64,000 bases of DNA, taken from Arthrobacter sp. U41 (lineage in GTDB: Bacteria > Actinomycetota > Actinomycetes > Actinomycetales > Micrococcaceae). The translations under genes were made by a program, and so were the position numbers. Below, piece by piece: positions 1 to 10,742 of this stretch (position 1 is its first letter; every line of letters begins with the position of its first letter). Below the pieces are notes generated by a model. The model was not told the origin of the DNA, did not search any database, and saw nothing but the letters and a program-made list of their open reading frames with translations. Location of the stretch: assembly GCF_007679325.1 (NCBI RefSeq), contig NZ_VEGI01000001.1:372001-436000 (forward strand), read 5' to 3'.

Positions 1-207
1 ACCGGGCCTCGGCGAGCAGCTCGGCGGCCTCGGCGGCATGCCCCTCAACGAGCCGGACGAAGATCAGGTCACCGGGGTCGGTCGAGGCAGCCAGCGCCGC
101 GGCGCAGGTCTCCTCGTTGACGATCTGGGGTACCAGGCTGTCCGGGTTGATCTTGATCCCTGGAAAGCCCGCATCCGGCCAATCGCTGGTACCTGTGACG
201 AAAGGCA

Positions 208-208
<1 letters not shown>
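1..208 (-). CDS. Unidentified protein, N-terminal part only (runs off the left edge)
   Basis: Only the first 69 codons lie in the window; the reading frame is still open at position 1. The protein begins MPFVTGTSDW and has an acidic, alanine-rich stretch near residue 60. I recognise no motif and do not assign a function. The start is well placed: its ATG shares one base with the aroB stop (TGATG), a usual sign of translational coupling. It is therefore probably the next gene of the rpsD-to-aroB operon. No signal peptide or membrane segment is visible in the part seen. Confidence 0.6.
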
Positions 209-1918
<1,710 letters not shown>

Positions 1919-1919
<1 letters not shown>

Positions 1920-3118
1920 TACTGGCCGATCGAGTCCAGGGACGCCGGAATGTTGTCCAGATAACCCTTGATGTTGCGGACGGTTTCCTGCACGGAATCG
2001 CCGCCGAACTTTTCCGTAACAGCCTCGGCCAGGACCAGTGCCACCATGGCCTCGGCGACCACTCCGGCGGCAGGAACCGCACAGACGTCGGAGCGCTGGT
2101 GGTGGGCCTTGGCGGCCTCTCCGGTGCTGACATCGACCGTCTTGAGAGCGCGGGGCACGGTGGCGATCGGCTTCATCGCGGCGCGGACGCGGAGCACGTC
2201 GCCGATGCTCATGCCGCCTTCGATGCCGCCGGCGCGGTTGGATGTGCGGATGATCCTGCCGTCGGCGTCCTTGACGATCTCGTCATGAGCTGCCGAGCCG
2301 CGGCGGGACGCGGTGAGGAAGCCGTCGCCCACCTCGACGCCCTTGATGGCCTGGATACCCATCAGGGCGGCCGCCAGCCGTGAATCGAGGCGGCGGTCCC
2401 AGTGGACGTAGCTGCCGAGTCCCGGCGGAAGGCCGTAGGCAAGAACCTCGACCACACCGCCCAGGGTTTCGCCTTCCTTGTGCGCGACATCCACCTCGGC
2501 GACCATGGCGTCGGAGGTTTCCCGGTCGAAACAGCGCAACGGATCGGCGTCGAGGGCCAGGACATTGGCCGGCACCGGCAGCGGGCGGCCTTCCGGGACC
2601 GCGGTGCTGGCGATCGAGACCGTGTGGGAGACGAGCTCGATGCCGAGCTGCTTGAGGAAGGCGGAAGCGACGGTTCCGAGGGCCACGCGCGTGGCCGTTT
2701 CGCGGGCGCTGGCTCGCTCCAGCACGGGGCGGGCCTCGTCAAAGCCGTACTTCTGCATCCCGGTGAAGTCCGCGTGGCCGGGCCGGGGGCGGGTCAGCGG
2801 GGCGTTTCGGGCCTGGTCCGCGAGGGTTTCCGGGGCCACGGGATCGGCAGACATGATCTGCTCCCACTTGGGCCACTCGGTGTTGCCGACCTGGATGGCG
2901 ACGGGGCCGCCCTGGGTGATGCCGTGGCGGACGCCGCCGAGGATGGTGACCACGTCCTGCTCGAACTTCATCCGGGCGCCGCGGCCGTAGCCGAGCCGGC
3001 GGCGGGCCAGCGAATCGGCGATCTGCGCGCTGGTGAGTTCAACACCGGCGGGCACGCCTTCAATAATTCCGACCAGGGCCGGGCCATGGGATTCTCCGGC
3101 AGTCAACCAACGCAACAT
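1919..3118 (-). CDS. aroC: Chorismate synthase
   Basis: Makes chorismate from EPSP with reduced FMN, the last common step of aromatic biosynthesis. The protein starts [17 protein letters not shown], the classic N-terminal signature, and contains the [14 protein letters not shown] and [15 protein letters not shown] segments of the FMN and phosphate site. I chose the ATG giving MLRW. The frame stays open for three more codons (MDF), but those residues precede the conserved start. From this ATG the protein has 399 residues, the normal size. It follows aroE with a gap of about 26 bp and is coupled to aroK downstream. Confidence 0.97.
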
Positions 3119-3144
3119 AAAATCCATCCTGCCATGTAAGGCGG

Positions 3145-4068
3145 TTAGAACACCCGCCGGGGCGCCCCGGCTGCGTCACACATCACATCTATGACGTCGG
3201 CCGGCATGGCCTCGCCCAGGCCGCTGAAGTGGCGGACCTGTTCCACGGCCTGGTAAATCAGCATCTCCAGCCCGGGGACCACGGTGCCGCCGGCGTCCTG
3301 CCAGGCGGCGGCAATCCGGCTGGGCCAGGGATCGTAGGCGACGTCCAGCAGCACACCGGGCCGGGCCGGGGCAGGGCGAGCGGACGACCCGCCGGCGCGC
3401 TGCGCGAGCACTCCCGCCAGCTCTTCCGCCAGCGGGTCCGCGGCGCGGGGTGGCAGTGTGGAAATCACGACGTCGGCCCTGGCCAGCGCGGCGGCTGCCC
3501 CGCTGAGCGGGAGGACCCGGATGGCCAGTCCGACGGCGGCGGCGGCCGTCTTCGCCTCCGTCGCGCGGCTGACGTCGCGGACGTAGATTTCGGCGTCGGG
3601 CGCGCCCAGTTCCTTGAGGGCCGCGACGGCGGCCGCCGCGGTGCCGCCGCCGCCCAGGACGACGGCGGAGGGCGCCGATGCCGCGCCGGCGTGGCGCAGC
3701 GCGTTGACGATTCCTGCCACGTCGGTGTTGTAGCCGACCAGGCGGGTGGTGCCGGGGTCCTCCCCCGGCGGCGGGGCCTCGAAAGCGACGGTGTTCACCA
3801 CTCCGAGGCTGCGGGCAACGCCGCGGACCTCGTCCACCTCACGGACCATGCCGGACTTCAGCGGCATGGTCACCGACAGCCCGCGCCAGCCGCGCCCCTG
3901 CCGCAGGTCCTCCCGGACCCGTGCCATAAACGCCGGCAGCGCTTCCTCGGTCACGTCGATGGCCTCGTAGTCCAGTTCCACCCCCAGGTGGGCGTAGGCC
4001 GCGCGGTGCAGCGCCGGGGACTTCGAATGGCTGATCGGGTGCCCGAGCACGGCGGCCCGGTGCGTCAT
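3145..4068 (-). CDS. aroE: Shikimate 5-dehydrogenase
   Basis: Reduces 3-dehydroshikimate to shikimate with NADPH. The substrate site SHSKSP (about 13-18) and SVTMPLK, with the catalytic lysine near residue 71, are present, as are NTDV (about 115) and a glycine-rich nucleotide loop [10 protein letters not shown] (about 138-147). The 307-residue length is slightly above the usual 270-290 because of Ala/Pro-rich loops. Its ATG overlaps the mltG stop as ATGA, so it is coupled to mltG. This mltG-aroE-aroC-aroK-aroB order is common in actinobacteria. A quinate/shikimate paralogue cannot be excluded, but the context favours the biosynthetic enzyme. Confidence 0.93.
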   Translation of the reverse strand: MTHRAAVLGHPISHSKSPALHRAAYAHLGVELDYEAIDVTEEALPAFMARVREDLRQGRGWRGLSVTMPLKSGMVREVDEVRGVARSLGVVNTVAFEAPPPGEDPGTTRLVGYNTDVAGIVNALRHAGAASAPSAVVLGGGGTAAAAVAALKELGAPDAEIYVRDVSRATEAKTAAAAVGLAIRVLPLSGAAAALARADVVISTLPPRAADPLAEELAGVLAQRAGGSSARPAPARPGVLLDVAYDPWPSRIAAAWQDAGGTVVPGLEMLIYQAVEQVRHFSGLGEAMPADVIDVMCDAAGAPRRVF

Positions 4069-5780
4069 ACGCAGCGTCCGGGGTTGGCCTCACACCACGC
4101 GTTGTACTTGGCCACGTAGACGTTGTGCTCCGCCAGGGTCTTGGAGAACAAGGTCTCCTTGGTGTCCAGGTTGATGGTCACCCAGTAGAGGTATTCGTTC
4201 TTCTTCGGCTTGGCCGCCGCGTCGATGGCCGTCTTGCCCGGCGAGCCGATCGGTCCCACCGGGAGTCCCTGATTGGCGTAGGTGTTGTAAGGGTTGGACT
4301 TGTCCGCCTTCTGTTCCTCGTCAATGTGGAAGCTCTTGATGCCGAGCCCGTACGTCACCGTGGCGTCGGACTGGATGAGCCCGTTCGTCTCGGTGTTCGT
4401 CGGCTTGAGGCGGTTGTAGATCGCGCCCGCCACGTCGCCGTACTCGGCCTGGCCGCCCTCGGCCTGGACGATGCTGGCGACCGTGACCACGTCGTACTGC
4501 TTCGCGGGGTCCGTGACGCCCTGGGCCTTGAGTTCGTCCAGCGTGGTGGTCACCAGCTTCTGCAGCACCTCCTTGGCCGGTGTGCCGAGCGGGAACCGGT
4601 ATTCGCCGGGGGCGAGGAAACCTTCGAGGTTCTTGGCCTTGGCCGGTACCCCGAACTGCGCGGGCGATTCATTGAGCGACTGGAGTTCGGCCACCGGGAC
4701 GCCGGTGCCCTCGGAGATGGCCTGGAGCGATTCGCCGATCCTGAGCCCGGCGCTCAGCGCCACGTACATGACCTTGTCCTGGCCCTTGTTCAGCAGCACG
4801 TCCACGGCGTCTGAATTCTTCATTTCGTTACGCATGCTGAACTCGCCGGGGGCCAGCGCGCCGCCGGACGCCAGAAAATCCCGGAGGAACGTGTCGGCGT
4901 TCGCCACAACGTTCTTTTCCTGGAGCTGGACGGCCACGGACCTCGGTCCGGCACCCTCCGGCACGGTGATGACCACCTCGCCCGTTCCGGGGCCCGGGTA
5001 GTCCTCCAGCTTGTCTGCGCCGAGGAGGGGTTTCAGGAACTGGGCGCCGACGGCCACCGCGATCACGAAGACCGAGAGGGTCAGCAGCAGGGCAAGGAAG
5101 CGACGCCGGCGGCGGACCTTTTTGGACGGGCCTTTGGACGTGCGGATGGGGGCACCTCCGGCCATCGCAGCATGGCCGTTTTCCTCGTGGGGGTAGTCAG
5201 CAGCGTCCGCGTCGTTGTAGCCGTACTCTGCCTCGTCGGCAGGGTCGACGGCGTGGAAATCGGCGTCGCGCCGGGCGTCGTAACCGGCCGGGATGTCGCC
5301 GTAGTGGGGTGCGGTGTCCTCACGGGCAGCTGCGCCGGCGTACTCGTGGGCGGGTTGTTCGTACCGGGGTTCTTCGCGGACGGGATCTTCATGGACGGGC
5401 TGCTCAGGGGCCGGCTCTTCATGCACGGGCGAGCGGTCAGCCTCTTCATGGACCGGCTGTTCATGCATGGGCTTTTCGTACACGGGCTCTGCGGGGAGCG
5501 GCTCTTCATGCACGGTGGGCGCTGCGGGAGGCAGGACGGGCGCGTCGGCGGGCGCGATCGGCTCCGGCCGGGACACGGCGTCGGCGTCGGGGGCACTGCC
5601 GCGCCCGGCGTCGGCGTCGGGCGGGGTGTCCTCGCCCGTCTCGAAAGCCTGCGGCGGGATGACATCGTGACCCTGCGTCACCTGGGACTTCTCCTGGGCC
5701 CTGATTTCTTTGCGCGTCAGCGGTCGGCCGGCGCCGCCGAAAGCATCACCGGAGGGGTCGTCACTATTGACCGGGCTCAC
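4065..5780 (-). CDS. mltG: Endolytic murein transglycosylase MltG, with a long N-terminal extension
   Basis: Membrane-anchored lytic transglycosylase that cleaves nascent glycan strands and limits their length. A single transmembrane helix lies at about 229-248 behind the basic patch KKVRRRRR. The extracytoplasmic YceG domain follows and carries the catalytic-glutamate motif ASIVQAEGG and the C-terminal YLYWVTINL and LAEHNVYVAKYN segments. The cytoplasmic N-terminus of about 225 residues is unusually long. At 88-147 it is built of degenerate proline/histidine/glutamate repeats such as PVHEEP, EQPVHE and REEPRYEQ. The start is GTG with a GGAAGG Shine-Dalgarno, and the 5' end overlaps ruvX by 17 bp. 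The enzymatic call is secure; the role of the extension is unknown. Confidence 0.93.
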   Translation of the reverse strand: MSPVNSDDPSGDAFGGAGRPLTRKEIRAQEKSQVTQGHDVIPPQAFETGEDTPPDADAGRGSAPDADAVSRPEPIAPADAPVLPPAAPTVHEEPLPAEPVYEKPMHEQPVHEEADRSPVHEEPAPEQPVHEDPVREEPRYEQPAHEYAGAAAREDTAPHYGDIPAGYDARRDADFHAVDPADEAEYGYNDADAADYPHEENGHAAMAGGAPIRTSKGPSKKVRRRRRFLALLLTLSVFVIAVAVGAQFLKPLLGADKLEDYPGPGTGEVVITVPEGAGPRSVAVQLQEKNVVANADTFLRDFLASGGALAPGEFSMRNEMKNSDAVDVLLNKGQDKVMYVALSAGLRIGESLQAISEGTGVPVAELQSLNESPAQFGVPAKAKNLEGFLAPGEYRFPLGTPAKEVLQKLVTTTLDELKAQGVTDPAKQYDVVTVASIVQAEGGQAEYGDVAGAIYNRLKPTNTETNGLIQSDATVTYGLGIKSFHIDEEQKADKSNPYNTYANQGLPVGPIGSPGKTAIDAAAKPKKNEYLYWVTINLDTKETLFSKTLAEHNVYVAKYNAWCEANPGRCV

Positions 5781-6375
5781 TGTAGCCTTCCATTTTGGGC
5801 AGAATGCGTTGTGCAGAATGCGTGTCTAATGCCGGAGCGGCCTGAGCGCCATCCCCGGTTGGCCCCGGCGCGGAGTCCGCGTATACGCGGCTTCCGACCT
5901 CCGTCCCCCTGGCCTTTTGCATATCGATTGCATGCTGCAGGATACCTGCGGCCGCAACCTGATCAACTACCTTACGGTGATTTCGACTGCTCATGCCAGC
6001 CTCATGCAGGTTCCGGTGGGCCGTCACCGTGCTCAGCCGCTCATCGACCAGCCGTACCGGCACCTCGGAACCTAGCTCTACCAGTTTACCCGCCAGTAGC
6101 ACCGCGTAGTCCGAGGCCATCCGAGCCGAGGCATGCTCCTCGCCCTTCATCGTCCGCGGAAGGCCCACGAAGATCTCCACCACACCCAGCTCGACGGCAA
6201 GGGAAGCAAGGATCCGCACGTCGGTGTTCTTCTTCGCGTTCCGTTCCAGGGTGCGCAGCGGGGTGGCCAGGATGCCGTCGCGGTCGCAGACCGCCACGCC
6301 CACCCTGACGGTGCCGACGTCTACCCCGAGTTTCACGCCCCGGGGATAGTCGCCGGGCACAGCAGCTTCGTTCAC
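5764..6375 (-). CDS. ruvX: Putative pre-16S rRNA nuclease RuvX/YqgF
   Basis: RNase H-fold protein of the YqgF family, linked to processing of the 16S rRNA 5' end. Motifs are the first acidic strand GVDVGTVRVGVA (about 15-26), GLPRTMKGEEHASA in the middle and DERLSTVTAHR with the second acidic residues. The frame extends about 50 codons upstream into alaS. I chose the GTG at 6375 because it follows the alaS stop by 10 bp and puts the conserved acidic strand near the N-terminus. The protein then has 203 residues, including a variable tail of about 35 residues beyond the domain. It sits between alaS and mltG as in other actinobacteria. Confidence 0.9.
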   Translation of the reverse strand: MNEAAVPGDYPRGVKLGVDVGTVRVGVAVCDRDGILATPLRTLERNAKKNTDVRILASLAVELGVVEIFVGLPRTMKGEEHASARMASDYAVLLAGKLVELGSEVPVRLVDERLSTVTAHRNLHEAGMSSRNHRKVVDQVAAAGILQHAIDMQKARGTEVGSRVYADSAPGPTGDGAQAAPALDTHSAQRILPKMEGYSEPGQ

Positions 6376-6385
6376 GGCTCGTCCG

Positions 6386-9064
6386 TTATCGCCGGGTAAT
6401 GGCGTCCACGACGGCGGTAAGGGCCGCGCCGACCTTCGTGGCGTCGGTGCCGCCGCCCTGGGCAACGTCGTCCTTGCCGCCGCCGCCGCCGCCGAGGATT
6501 CCGGCGGCGAGGCGCACCAGGGCACCTGCTTTGACGCCGGCCGCGCGGGCGGCCTCGTTGGTGGCGATCAGGATGACCGGGCGGTCGTTGCTGACCCCGG
6601 CGACCGCGACGGCGGCAGGCTCGGAGCCGAGGCGGGTCCGCAGGTCCAGGGCCAGGCCGCGCAGGTCGTCGGCGCCGCTGACCTGCCCGGCGTCGTGCGC
6701 GATGACCTTGACTCCGGCCGCGTCTTTGGCGGTGCCCACAAGCTGTGCTGCTGCTGCCGTGAGCTGTTCCTTGCGCAGGCGCTCCAGTTCCTTTTCTGCC
6801 GTCTTGAGTTTGGTCAGCGTGGTGGCGATCCGGTCCGCGAGCAGCCCGGAGGGAACCTTGAGCATCTCGGTGAGTTCGGTGACGAGGGCGCGTTCGGCGG
6901 CGAGGTGCCGGAAGGCGTCCATACCGACGAAGGCCTCGACGCGGCGGTTTCCCGATCCGACGGACTGTTCCCCGAGCAGGGACAGGCTGCCGATCAGCGA
7001 GGTGTTCTCGACGTGTGTGCCGCCGCAGAGCTCACGGGACCAGGCGCCGTCGATCTCCACAACGCGGACCTCGTTGCCGTAGTTCTCGCCGAACAGTGCC
7101 ATGGCGCCGAGGGCCTTGGCCTCGGCGAGGCCCATGACCTTGGTCTCCACCCGGTAGTTGTTGCGGATGGCGATGTTGGAGACTTCCTCGATCTCCGAGC
7201 GTGTGGCCGGGCTCAGGCCCTCACCCCAGGCGAAGTCGAACCGCAGGTAGCCGGCCTTGTTGAAGGAACCGCGCTGCAGCGCTTCCGGGCCGAGGATCTG
7301 GTGCAGGGCTGCGTGCACGATGTGCGTGCCGGTGTGGGCCTGCTCGGCCGCGTGCCGGCGTTCCCGGTCCACGGCGGCCTGCACGAGGGAGTCGGCACCG
7401 ATTTCGCCTTCACGGACGATTGCCTTGTGCACGCTCAGGCCCTTGATGGGGCGCTGGACGTCCAGGACCTCGACGACGAAGCCGTCGCCGGTGATCAGGC
7501 CGGTGTCGGCGGCCTGGCCGCCGGCTTCGGCGTAGAACGGCGTCTCGGCCAGGACCAGCTCGATTTCCTCGCCCGTGGAGGCCTGGGAGACCTTGCGGCC
7601 GCCGGTCAGGATGCCGCGAACCTTGGACTCGCCGGTGAGTTCGGTGTAGCCGGTGAAGACGGTCTCGCCGGCGGACAGCAGTTCCTGGAAGGCGCTGAGG
7701 TCGGCGTGGGAGCCCTTCTTGCCCTTGGCGTCGGCCTGGGCGCGCTGGCGCTGTTCCAGCATGAGCTTGCGGAACTCGGGCTCGTCCACCTTGAGTCCGG
7801 CTTCTTCCGCCATTTCGAGCGTGAGGTCGATCGGGAAGCCGTAGGTGTCGTGCAGGGCGAAGGCGTCGGCTCCGGAGAGCGGCTGGCCGGCGGCCTTGGA
7901 GTCCTTGACGGCGTCCTCGAGACGGGCGGTGCCCGAAGCGATGGTGCGCAGGAACGCCTTCTCCTCGGCGTAGGCGATCCTGCTGATCCGGTCGAAGTCC
8001 GTCTCCACGATCGGGTAGACGCCCTTCATGGCGTCGCGGGAGGCGGGCAGGAGTTCCGGGAGGCAGGCCTTTTCGACGCCGAGCAGGCGCATGGAGCGCA
8101 CGGCCCGGCGGATCAGGCGGCGCAGCACGTAGCCGCGGCCTTCGTTGGAGGGGGTGACGCCGTCGGCGATCAGCATCAGCGAGGAACGGATGTGGTCGGC
8201 CACGACGCGCATCCGGACGTCGTCGGTGTGGTGCGGGTCCTCGGCGGACTCGGCGGAGGTGTATTCCCGGCCGGAAAGTTCCGCTGCCTTGTCGATGACG
8301 GGGCGGACCTGGTCCGTTTCGTACATGTTCTCGACGTCCTGGAGGATCATCGCGAGGCGTTCCATGCCCAGGCCGGTGTCGATGTTCTTCTTGGGCAGTT
8401 CGCCGGTGATGTCGAAGTCCACCTTGGAGCGCACGTTGTCGATCTGGTACTGCATGAACACGAGGTTCCAGATTTCCACGTAGCGGTTCTCGTCCGCGAT
8501 GGGACCACCCTCGACGCCGTACGCCGGGCCTCGGTCGTAGTAGATCTCGGAGCAGGGGCCGGCAGGGCCGGGCTGGCCGGTGGACCAGTAGTTGTCCGCC
8601 TTGCCCATCCGCTGGATCCGCTCGGCGGGCATGCCGGTGTTCTTGAGCCAGAGCTGCTCGGCCTCGTCGTCCTCTTCGTAGACCGTCACCCAGAGGCGCT
8701 CCGGCGGCAGTCCGTAGCCGCCGTCGTCAACGCTTGTGGTGAGCAGTTCCCAGGCGAACTTGATGGCGTCTTCCTTGAAGTAGTCGCCGAAGGAAAAGTT
8801 GCCGCACATCTGGAAGAAGGTGCCGTGGCGGGCCGTCTTGCCGACTTCCTCGATGTCGCCGGTCCGGATGCACTTCTGCACGCTCGTGGCGCGCTTGTAG
8901 GGTGCTTCCTCCCTGGCGGTCAGGTAAGGGATGAACGGGACCATGCCGGCCACTGTGAACAGCAGGGAGGGGTCGCTGGAGACCAGGGAGGCGGAGGGAA
9001 CCGCCGTGTGGCCCTTACTGACAAAAAAGTCGATCCAGCGCTTAGTGATCTCCTGCGACTTCAT
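6386..9064 (-). CDS. alaS: Alanyl-tRNA synthetase
   Basis: Class II synthetase that charges tRNA-Ala, with a separate editing domain for mischarged Ser and Gly. The 892-residue length is normal. Visible are the catalytic core near the N-terminus (RWIDFFVSKGHTAVPSASL), the editing-site HTGTHIVHAAL with its HxxxH zinc ligands, the downstream CGGTHVENT, and the C-terminal Gly-rich segment GILGGGGGGKDD typical of the C-Ala domain. The ATG at 9064 gives the conserved start MKSQEITKRW. A GAAGGG Shine-Dalgarno lies about 14 nt away, slightly far. The leader carries a striking phased repeat array, described separately. Confidence 0.98.
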   Translation of the reverse strand: MKSQEITKRWIDFFVSKGHTAVPSASLVSSDPSLLFTVAGMVPFIPYLTAREEAPYKRATSVQKCIRTGDIEEVGKTARHGTFFQMCGNFSFGDYFKEDAIKFAWELLTTSVDDGGYGLPPERLWVTVYEEDDEAEQLWLKNTGMPAERIQRMGKADNYWSTGQPGPAGPCSEIYYDRGPAYGVEGGPIADENRYVEIWNLVFMQYQIDNVRSKVDFDITGELPKKNIDTGLGMERLAMILQDVENMYETDQVRPVIDKAAELSGREYTSAESAEDPHHTDDVRMRVVADHIRSSLMLIADGVTPSNEGRGYVLRRLIRRAVRSMRLLGVEKACLPELLPASRDAMKGVYPIVETDFDRISRIAYAEEKAFLRTIASGTARLEDAVKDSKAAGQPLSGADAFALHDTYGFPIDLTLEMAEEAGLKVDEPEFRKLMLEQRQRAQADAKGKKGSHADLSAFQELLSAGETVFTGYTELTGESKVRGILTGGRKVSQASTGEEIELVLAETPFYAEAGGQAADTGLITGDGFVVEVLDVQRPIKGLSVHKAIVREGEIGADSLVQAAVDRERRHAAEQAHTGTHIVHAALHQILGPEALQRGSFNKAGYLRFDFAWGEGLSPATRSEIEEVSNIAIRNNYRVETKVMGLAEAKALGAMALFGENYGNEVRVVEIDGAWSRELCGGTHVENTSLIGSLSLLGEQSVGSGNRRVEAFVGMDAFRHLAAERALVTELTEMLKVPSGLLADRIATTLTKLKTAEKELERLRKEQLTAAAAQLVGTAKDAAGVKVIAHDAGQVSGADDLRGLALDLRTRLGSEPAAVAVAGVSNDRPVILIATNEAARAAGVKAGALVRLAAGILGGGGGGKDDVAQGGGTDATKVGAALTAVVDAITRR

Positions 9065-9087
9065 GAGCTGATTACTTACCCTTCAAT

Positions 9088-9217
9088 ATTCACTGCGTTG
9101 ATGTTCACTGTGTTTTTCGTTCACAGCGTTTATGTTCACTGTGTTTTTCGTTCACAGCGTTTATGTTCACTGTGTTTTTCGTTCACTGTGTTTTCTGTCC
9201 ACTGCGTTCCTGCTCAC
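9088..9217. repeat. Phased array of GTTCAC-like hexamers within 31-bp tandem units, upstream of alaS
   Basis: Two identical 31-bp units lie at 9101-9131 and 9132-9162, and 24 bases of a third at 9163-9186. Each unit holds two copies of GTTCAC. Copies start at 9103, 9119, 9134, 9150, 9165 and 9181. Degenerate copies extend the series on both sides: ATTCAC at 9088, GTCCAC at 9197 and GCTCAC at 9212. The spacing is 15 or 16 bp throughout, about one and a half helical turns. The array begins about 24 bp upstream of the alaS start, so it lies in the alaS leader or promoter. The copies abut without unique spacers, so it is not a CRISPR. The function is unknown; arrayed binding of a regulator is an inference. 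Confidence 0.85.
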
Positions 9218-9308
9218 GGGCGTGGTCCGCGGAACGGTGTGGTTCCGGCCAGTGGCCGTGCAGGCGGCCCTTAGAGGGGGTCACGCCGTTTTTCCCATTC
9301 TCTCCCGG

Positions 9309-9575
9309 CTAGCGCCGGACTGCATCCTTGCCGGCGGAGCTCTTGCTGACGGCCTTCTCCAGGCCCGCGTCGATGCCGAGCGCACTCCGGAGTTCGGTCT
9401 CGCGCTCGTTCATGCCGTCGCGGACGGCGTCGGCGAAATCGTACAGGCCGTCGGCCAGCCGGCCCACGGCCCGGTTGAGGCCCTCGGGGCCCAGGTTGGA
9501 CTGGGCTTCGTTGATTTTGCGGAAGGCGATGACGCCGATGGCGACACCGATTCCCATCCAGATGATTCTGTTCAT
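9309..9575 (-). CDS. Small membrane-anchored protein, DUF6167-like
   Basis: An 88-residue protein starting MNRIIWMGIGVAIGV. One hydrophobic helix (about 3-17) is followed by an amphipathic, charged region. The ATG at 9575 is preceded by a GGAGAA-type Shine-Dalgarno. The frame stays open much further upstream, but that part overlaps the DUF948 gene. The position between rpsD/DUF948 and alaS, together with the sequence pattern, matches the actinobacterial DUF6167 family. The family name is from memory and its function is not known. It is probably transcribed with the DUF948 gene 20 bp upstream. Confidence 0.8.
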   Translation of the reverse strand: MNRIIWMGIGVAIGVIAFRKINEAQSNLGPEGLNRAVGRLADGLYDFADAVRDGMNERETELRSALGIDAGLEKAVSKSSAGKDAVRR

Positions 9576-9595
9576 GTCAGGTTCTCCAGCTGGGA

Positions 9596-9970
9596 TTAGC
9601 GGCTGCGGCGGCCGGTGGCGGGCTTTTTGCGGGCGGAAAAGGCCGAGCGCACGCCGTAGCTGAAGGACGCGACCTTGATCAGCGGTGAACCAATGGTGGC
9701 GGCCATGAGCGAGGACAGCGCCGAGATGTTGGCGGACGCGTCGGAGACGTTGTTCGCGATCCCGTCGACTTTCTTCAGTTGCTCGTTGGTGGTGGTGACG
9801 GTGGCGGTGACTTCGTCCATGAGCGGGGTGGCGCCGTCGCTGATGGACCGGATGGACGTCCGCACTTCGTCGAACACTCCCCCGAGCTTCAGAATCGGTA
9901 CGGCAAGCAGCAGGACCAGCAGTGCAAACACTCCGGCCGCGATCAGGCCGGCAATATCGCCACCAGTCAT
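9596..9970 (-). CDS. DUF948 family membrane-anchored coiled-coil protein
   Basis: A 124-residue protein with an N-terminal membrane helix (about 7-28, GLIAAGVFALLVLLLAVPIL) followed by a long polar helix with a heptad-like pattern (VDGIANNVSDASANISALSS) and a basic C-terminus. This is the layout of DUF948 proteins, whose function is unknown and which are thought to sit at the inner face of the envelope. The ATG has an AAGGAG Shine-Dalgarno about 10 nt upstream. The strong terminator at 10061-10098 separates it from rpsD, so it probably starts a new transcript with the DUF6167-like gene. Confidence 0.85.
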   Translation of the reverse strand: MTGGDIAGLIAAGVFALLVLLLAVPILKLGGVFDEVRTSIRSISDGATPLMDEVTATVTTTNEQLKKVDGIANNVSDASANISALSSLMAATIGSPLIKVASFSYGVRSAFSARKKPATGRRSR

Positions 9971-10060
9971 AGTCGTTCATCTCCTTGTTGCGTTGTGTAG
10001 CTGCGGGCATCTCCGGCTGAGTCAGCCGGCAACCGCAGAACTCCCCCAAGTACCTTACAT

Positions 10061-10098
10061 ACAAAGAAGCCCGTGGCGCGTGCCACGGGCTTCTTTGT
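10061..10098 (-). terminator. Terminator downstream of rpsD
   Basis: A perfect 17-bp inverted repeat (10061-10077 paired with 10082-10098) with a 4-base loop. The distal arm ends TTCTTTGT. It lies 18 bp beyond the rpsD stop and would stop transcription in either direction. Confidence 0.9.
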
Positions 10099-10115
10099 AA
10101 GGTGTCGCGCTGGAT

Positions 10116-10742
10116 CTAGCGTGCGTAGAATTCCACGACGAGCTGCTCTTCGCAGGTCACGGGGACCTCGGAGCGCTTGGGGCGACGGACCAGGCGTGCC
10201 TGCAGGGCGTCAAGCTTGACGTCCAGGTATGCCGGAACCATCGGCAGGACGTCGCGGTGAGCGCCGGCTGCTGCAACCTGGAACGGAGGCATGGACTCGC
10301 TGCGGCTGTGAACGTGGACCAGCTGGCCCTCAGAGACGCGGAAAGACGGGCGGTCAACGCGGATGCCGTCGACCAGGATGTGGCGGTGGACAACCAGCTG
10401 GCGGGCCTGGGCGATGGTGCGGGCGAAGCCGGCACGCAGCACGAGGGCGTCGAGACGCATTTCGAGCAGTTCGATCAGGTTTTCACCGGTCAGGCCCTTG
10501 GTGCGGCGTGCTTCTTCGAAGGCACGGGTCATCTGGGCTTCGCGGATGCCGTACTGGGCGCGCAGACGCTGCTTTTCGCGCAGACGTACGGCGTAGTCGG
10601 AGTCCTGCTTCTTGCGGGCACGGCCATGCTCACCGGGGCCGTACGGGCGGCGCTCCATGTACTTGGCGGCCTTGGGGGTCAGAGCAATGCCGAGTGCACG
10701 CGAAAGGCGTGCGGTACGGCGAGCACGAGTGTTGTTAGCCAC
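10116..10742 (-). CDS. rpsD: 30S ribosomal protein S4
   Basis: Primary 16S rRNA-binding protein of the small subunit body and a translation accuracy factor. The 208-residue length is normal. The N-terminus has ALGIALTPKAAKYMERRPYGPGEHGRARKK-type sequence (the basic block at about 15-45), followed by the S4 RNA-binding domain around MRLDALVLRAGFARTIAQARQLVVHRHI (about 92-120) and the ending VVEFYAR. The start is GTG with a GGAAGGA Shine-Dalgarno. In this group rpsD is often free-standing rather than in the alpha operon, as here. The 285 bp upstream hold no gene, and I see no obvious S4-binding leader. Confidence 0.98.
   Translation of the reverse strand: MANNTRARRTARLSRALGIALTPKAAKYMERRPYGPGEHGRARKKQDSDYAVRLREKQRLRAQYGIREAQMTRAFEEARRTKGLTGENLIELLEMRLDALVLRAGFARTIAQARQLVVHRHILVDGIRVDRPSFRVSEGQLVHVHSRSESMPPFQVAAAGAHRDVLPMVPAYLDVKLDALQARLVRRPKRSEVPVTCEEQLVVEFYAR

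Noticed and set aside
9088..9217. CRISPR array at the alaS repeats
   Set aside because: The 31-bp units abut with no unique spacers and no cas genes are in the window.
9132..9274. Short protein frame reading through the repeats (MFTVFFVHSVY and similar)
   Set aside because: It only translates the tandem repeat. It has no Shine-Dalgarno and no recognisable domain, and alternating 15 and 16 bp steps are not a coding pattern.
6695..9274. 859-codon open frame antisense to alaS
   Set aside because: High-GC codon bias keeps the opposite strand open. The translation has no domain, and alaS on the other strand is certain.
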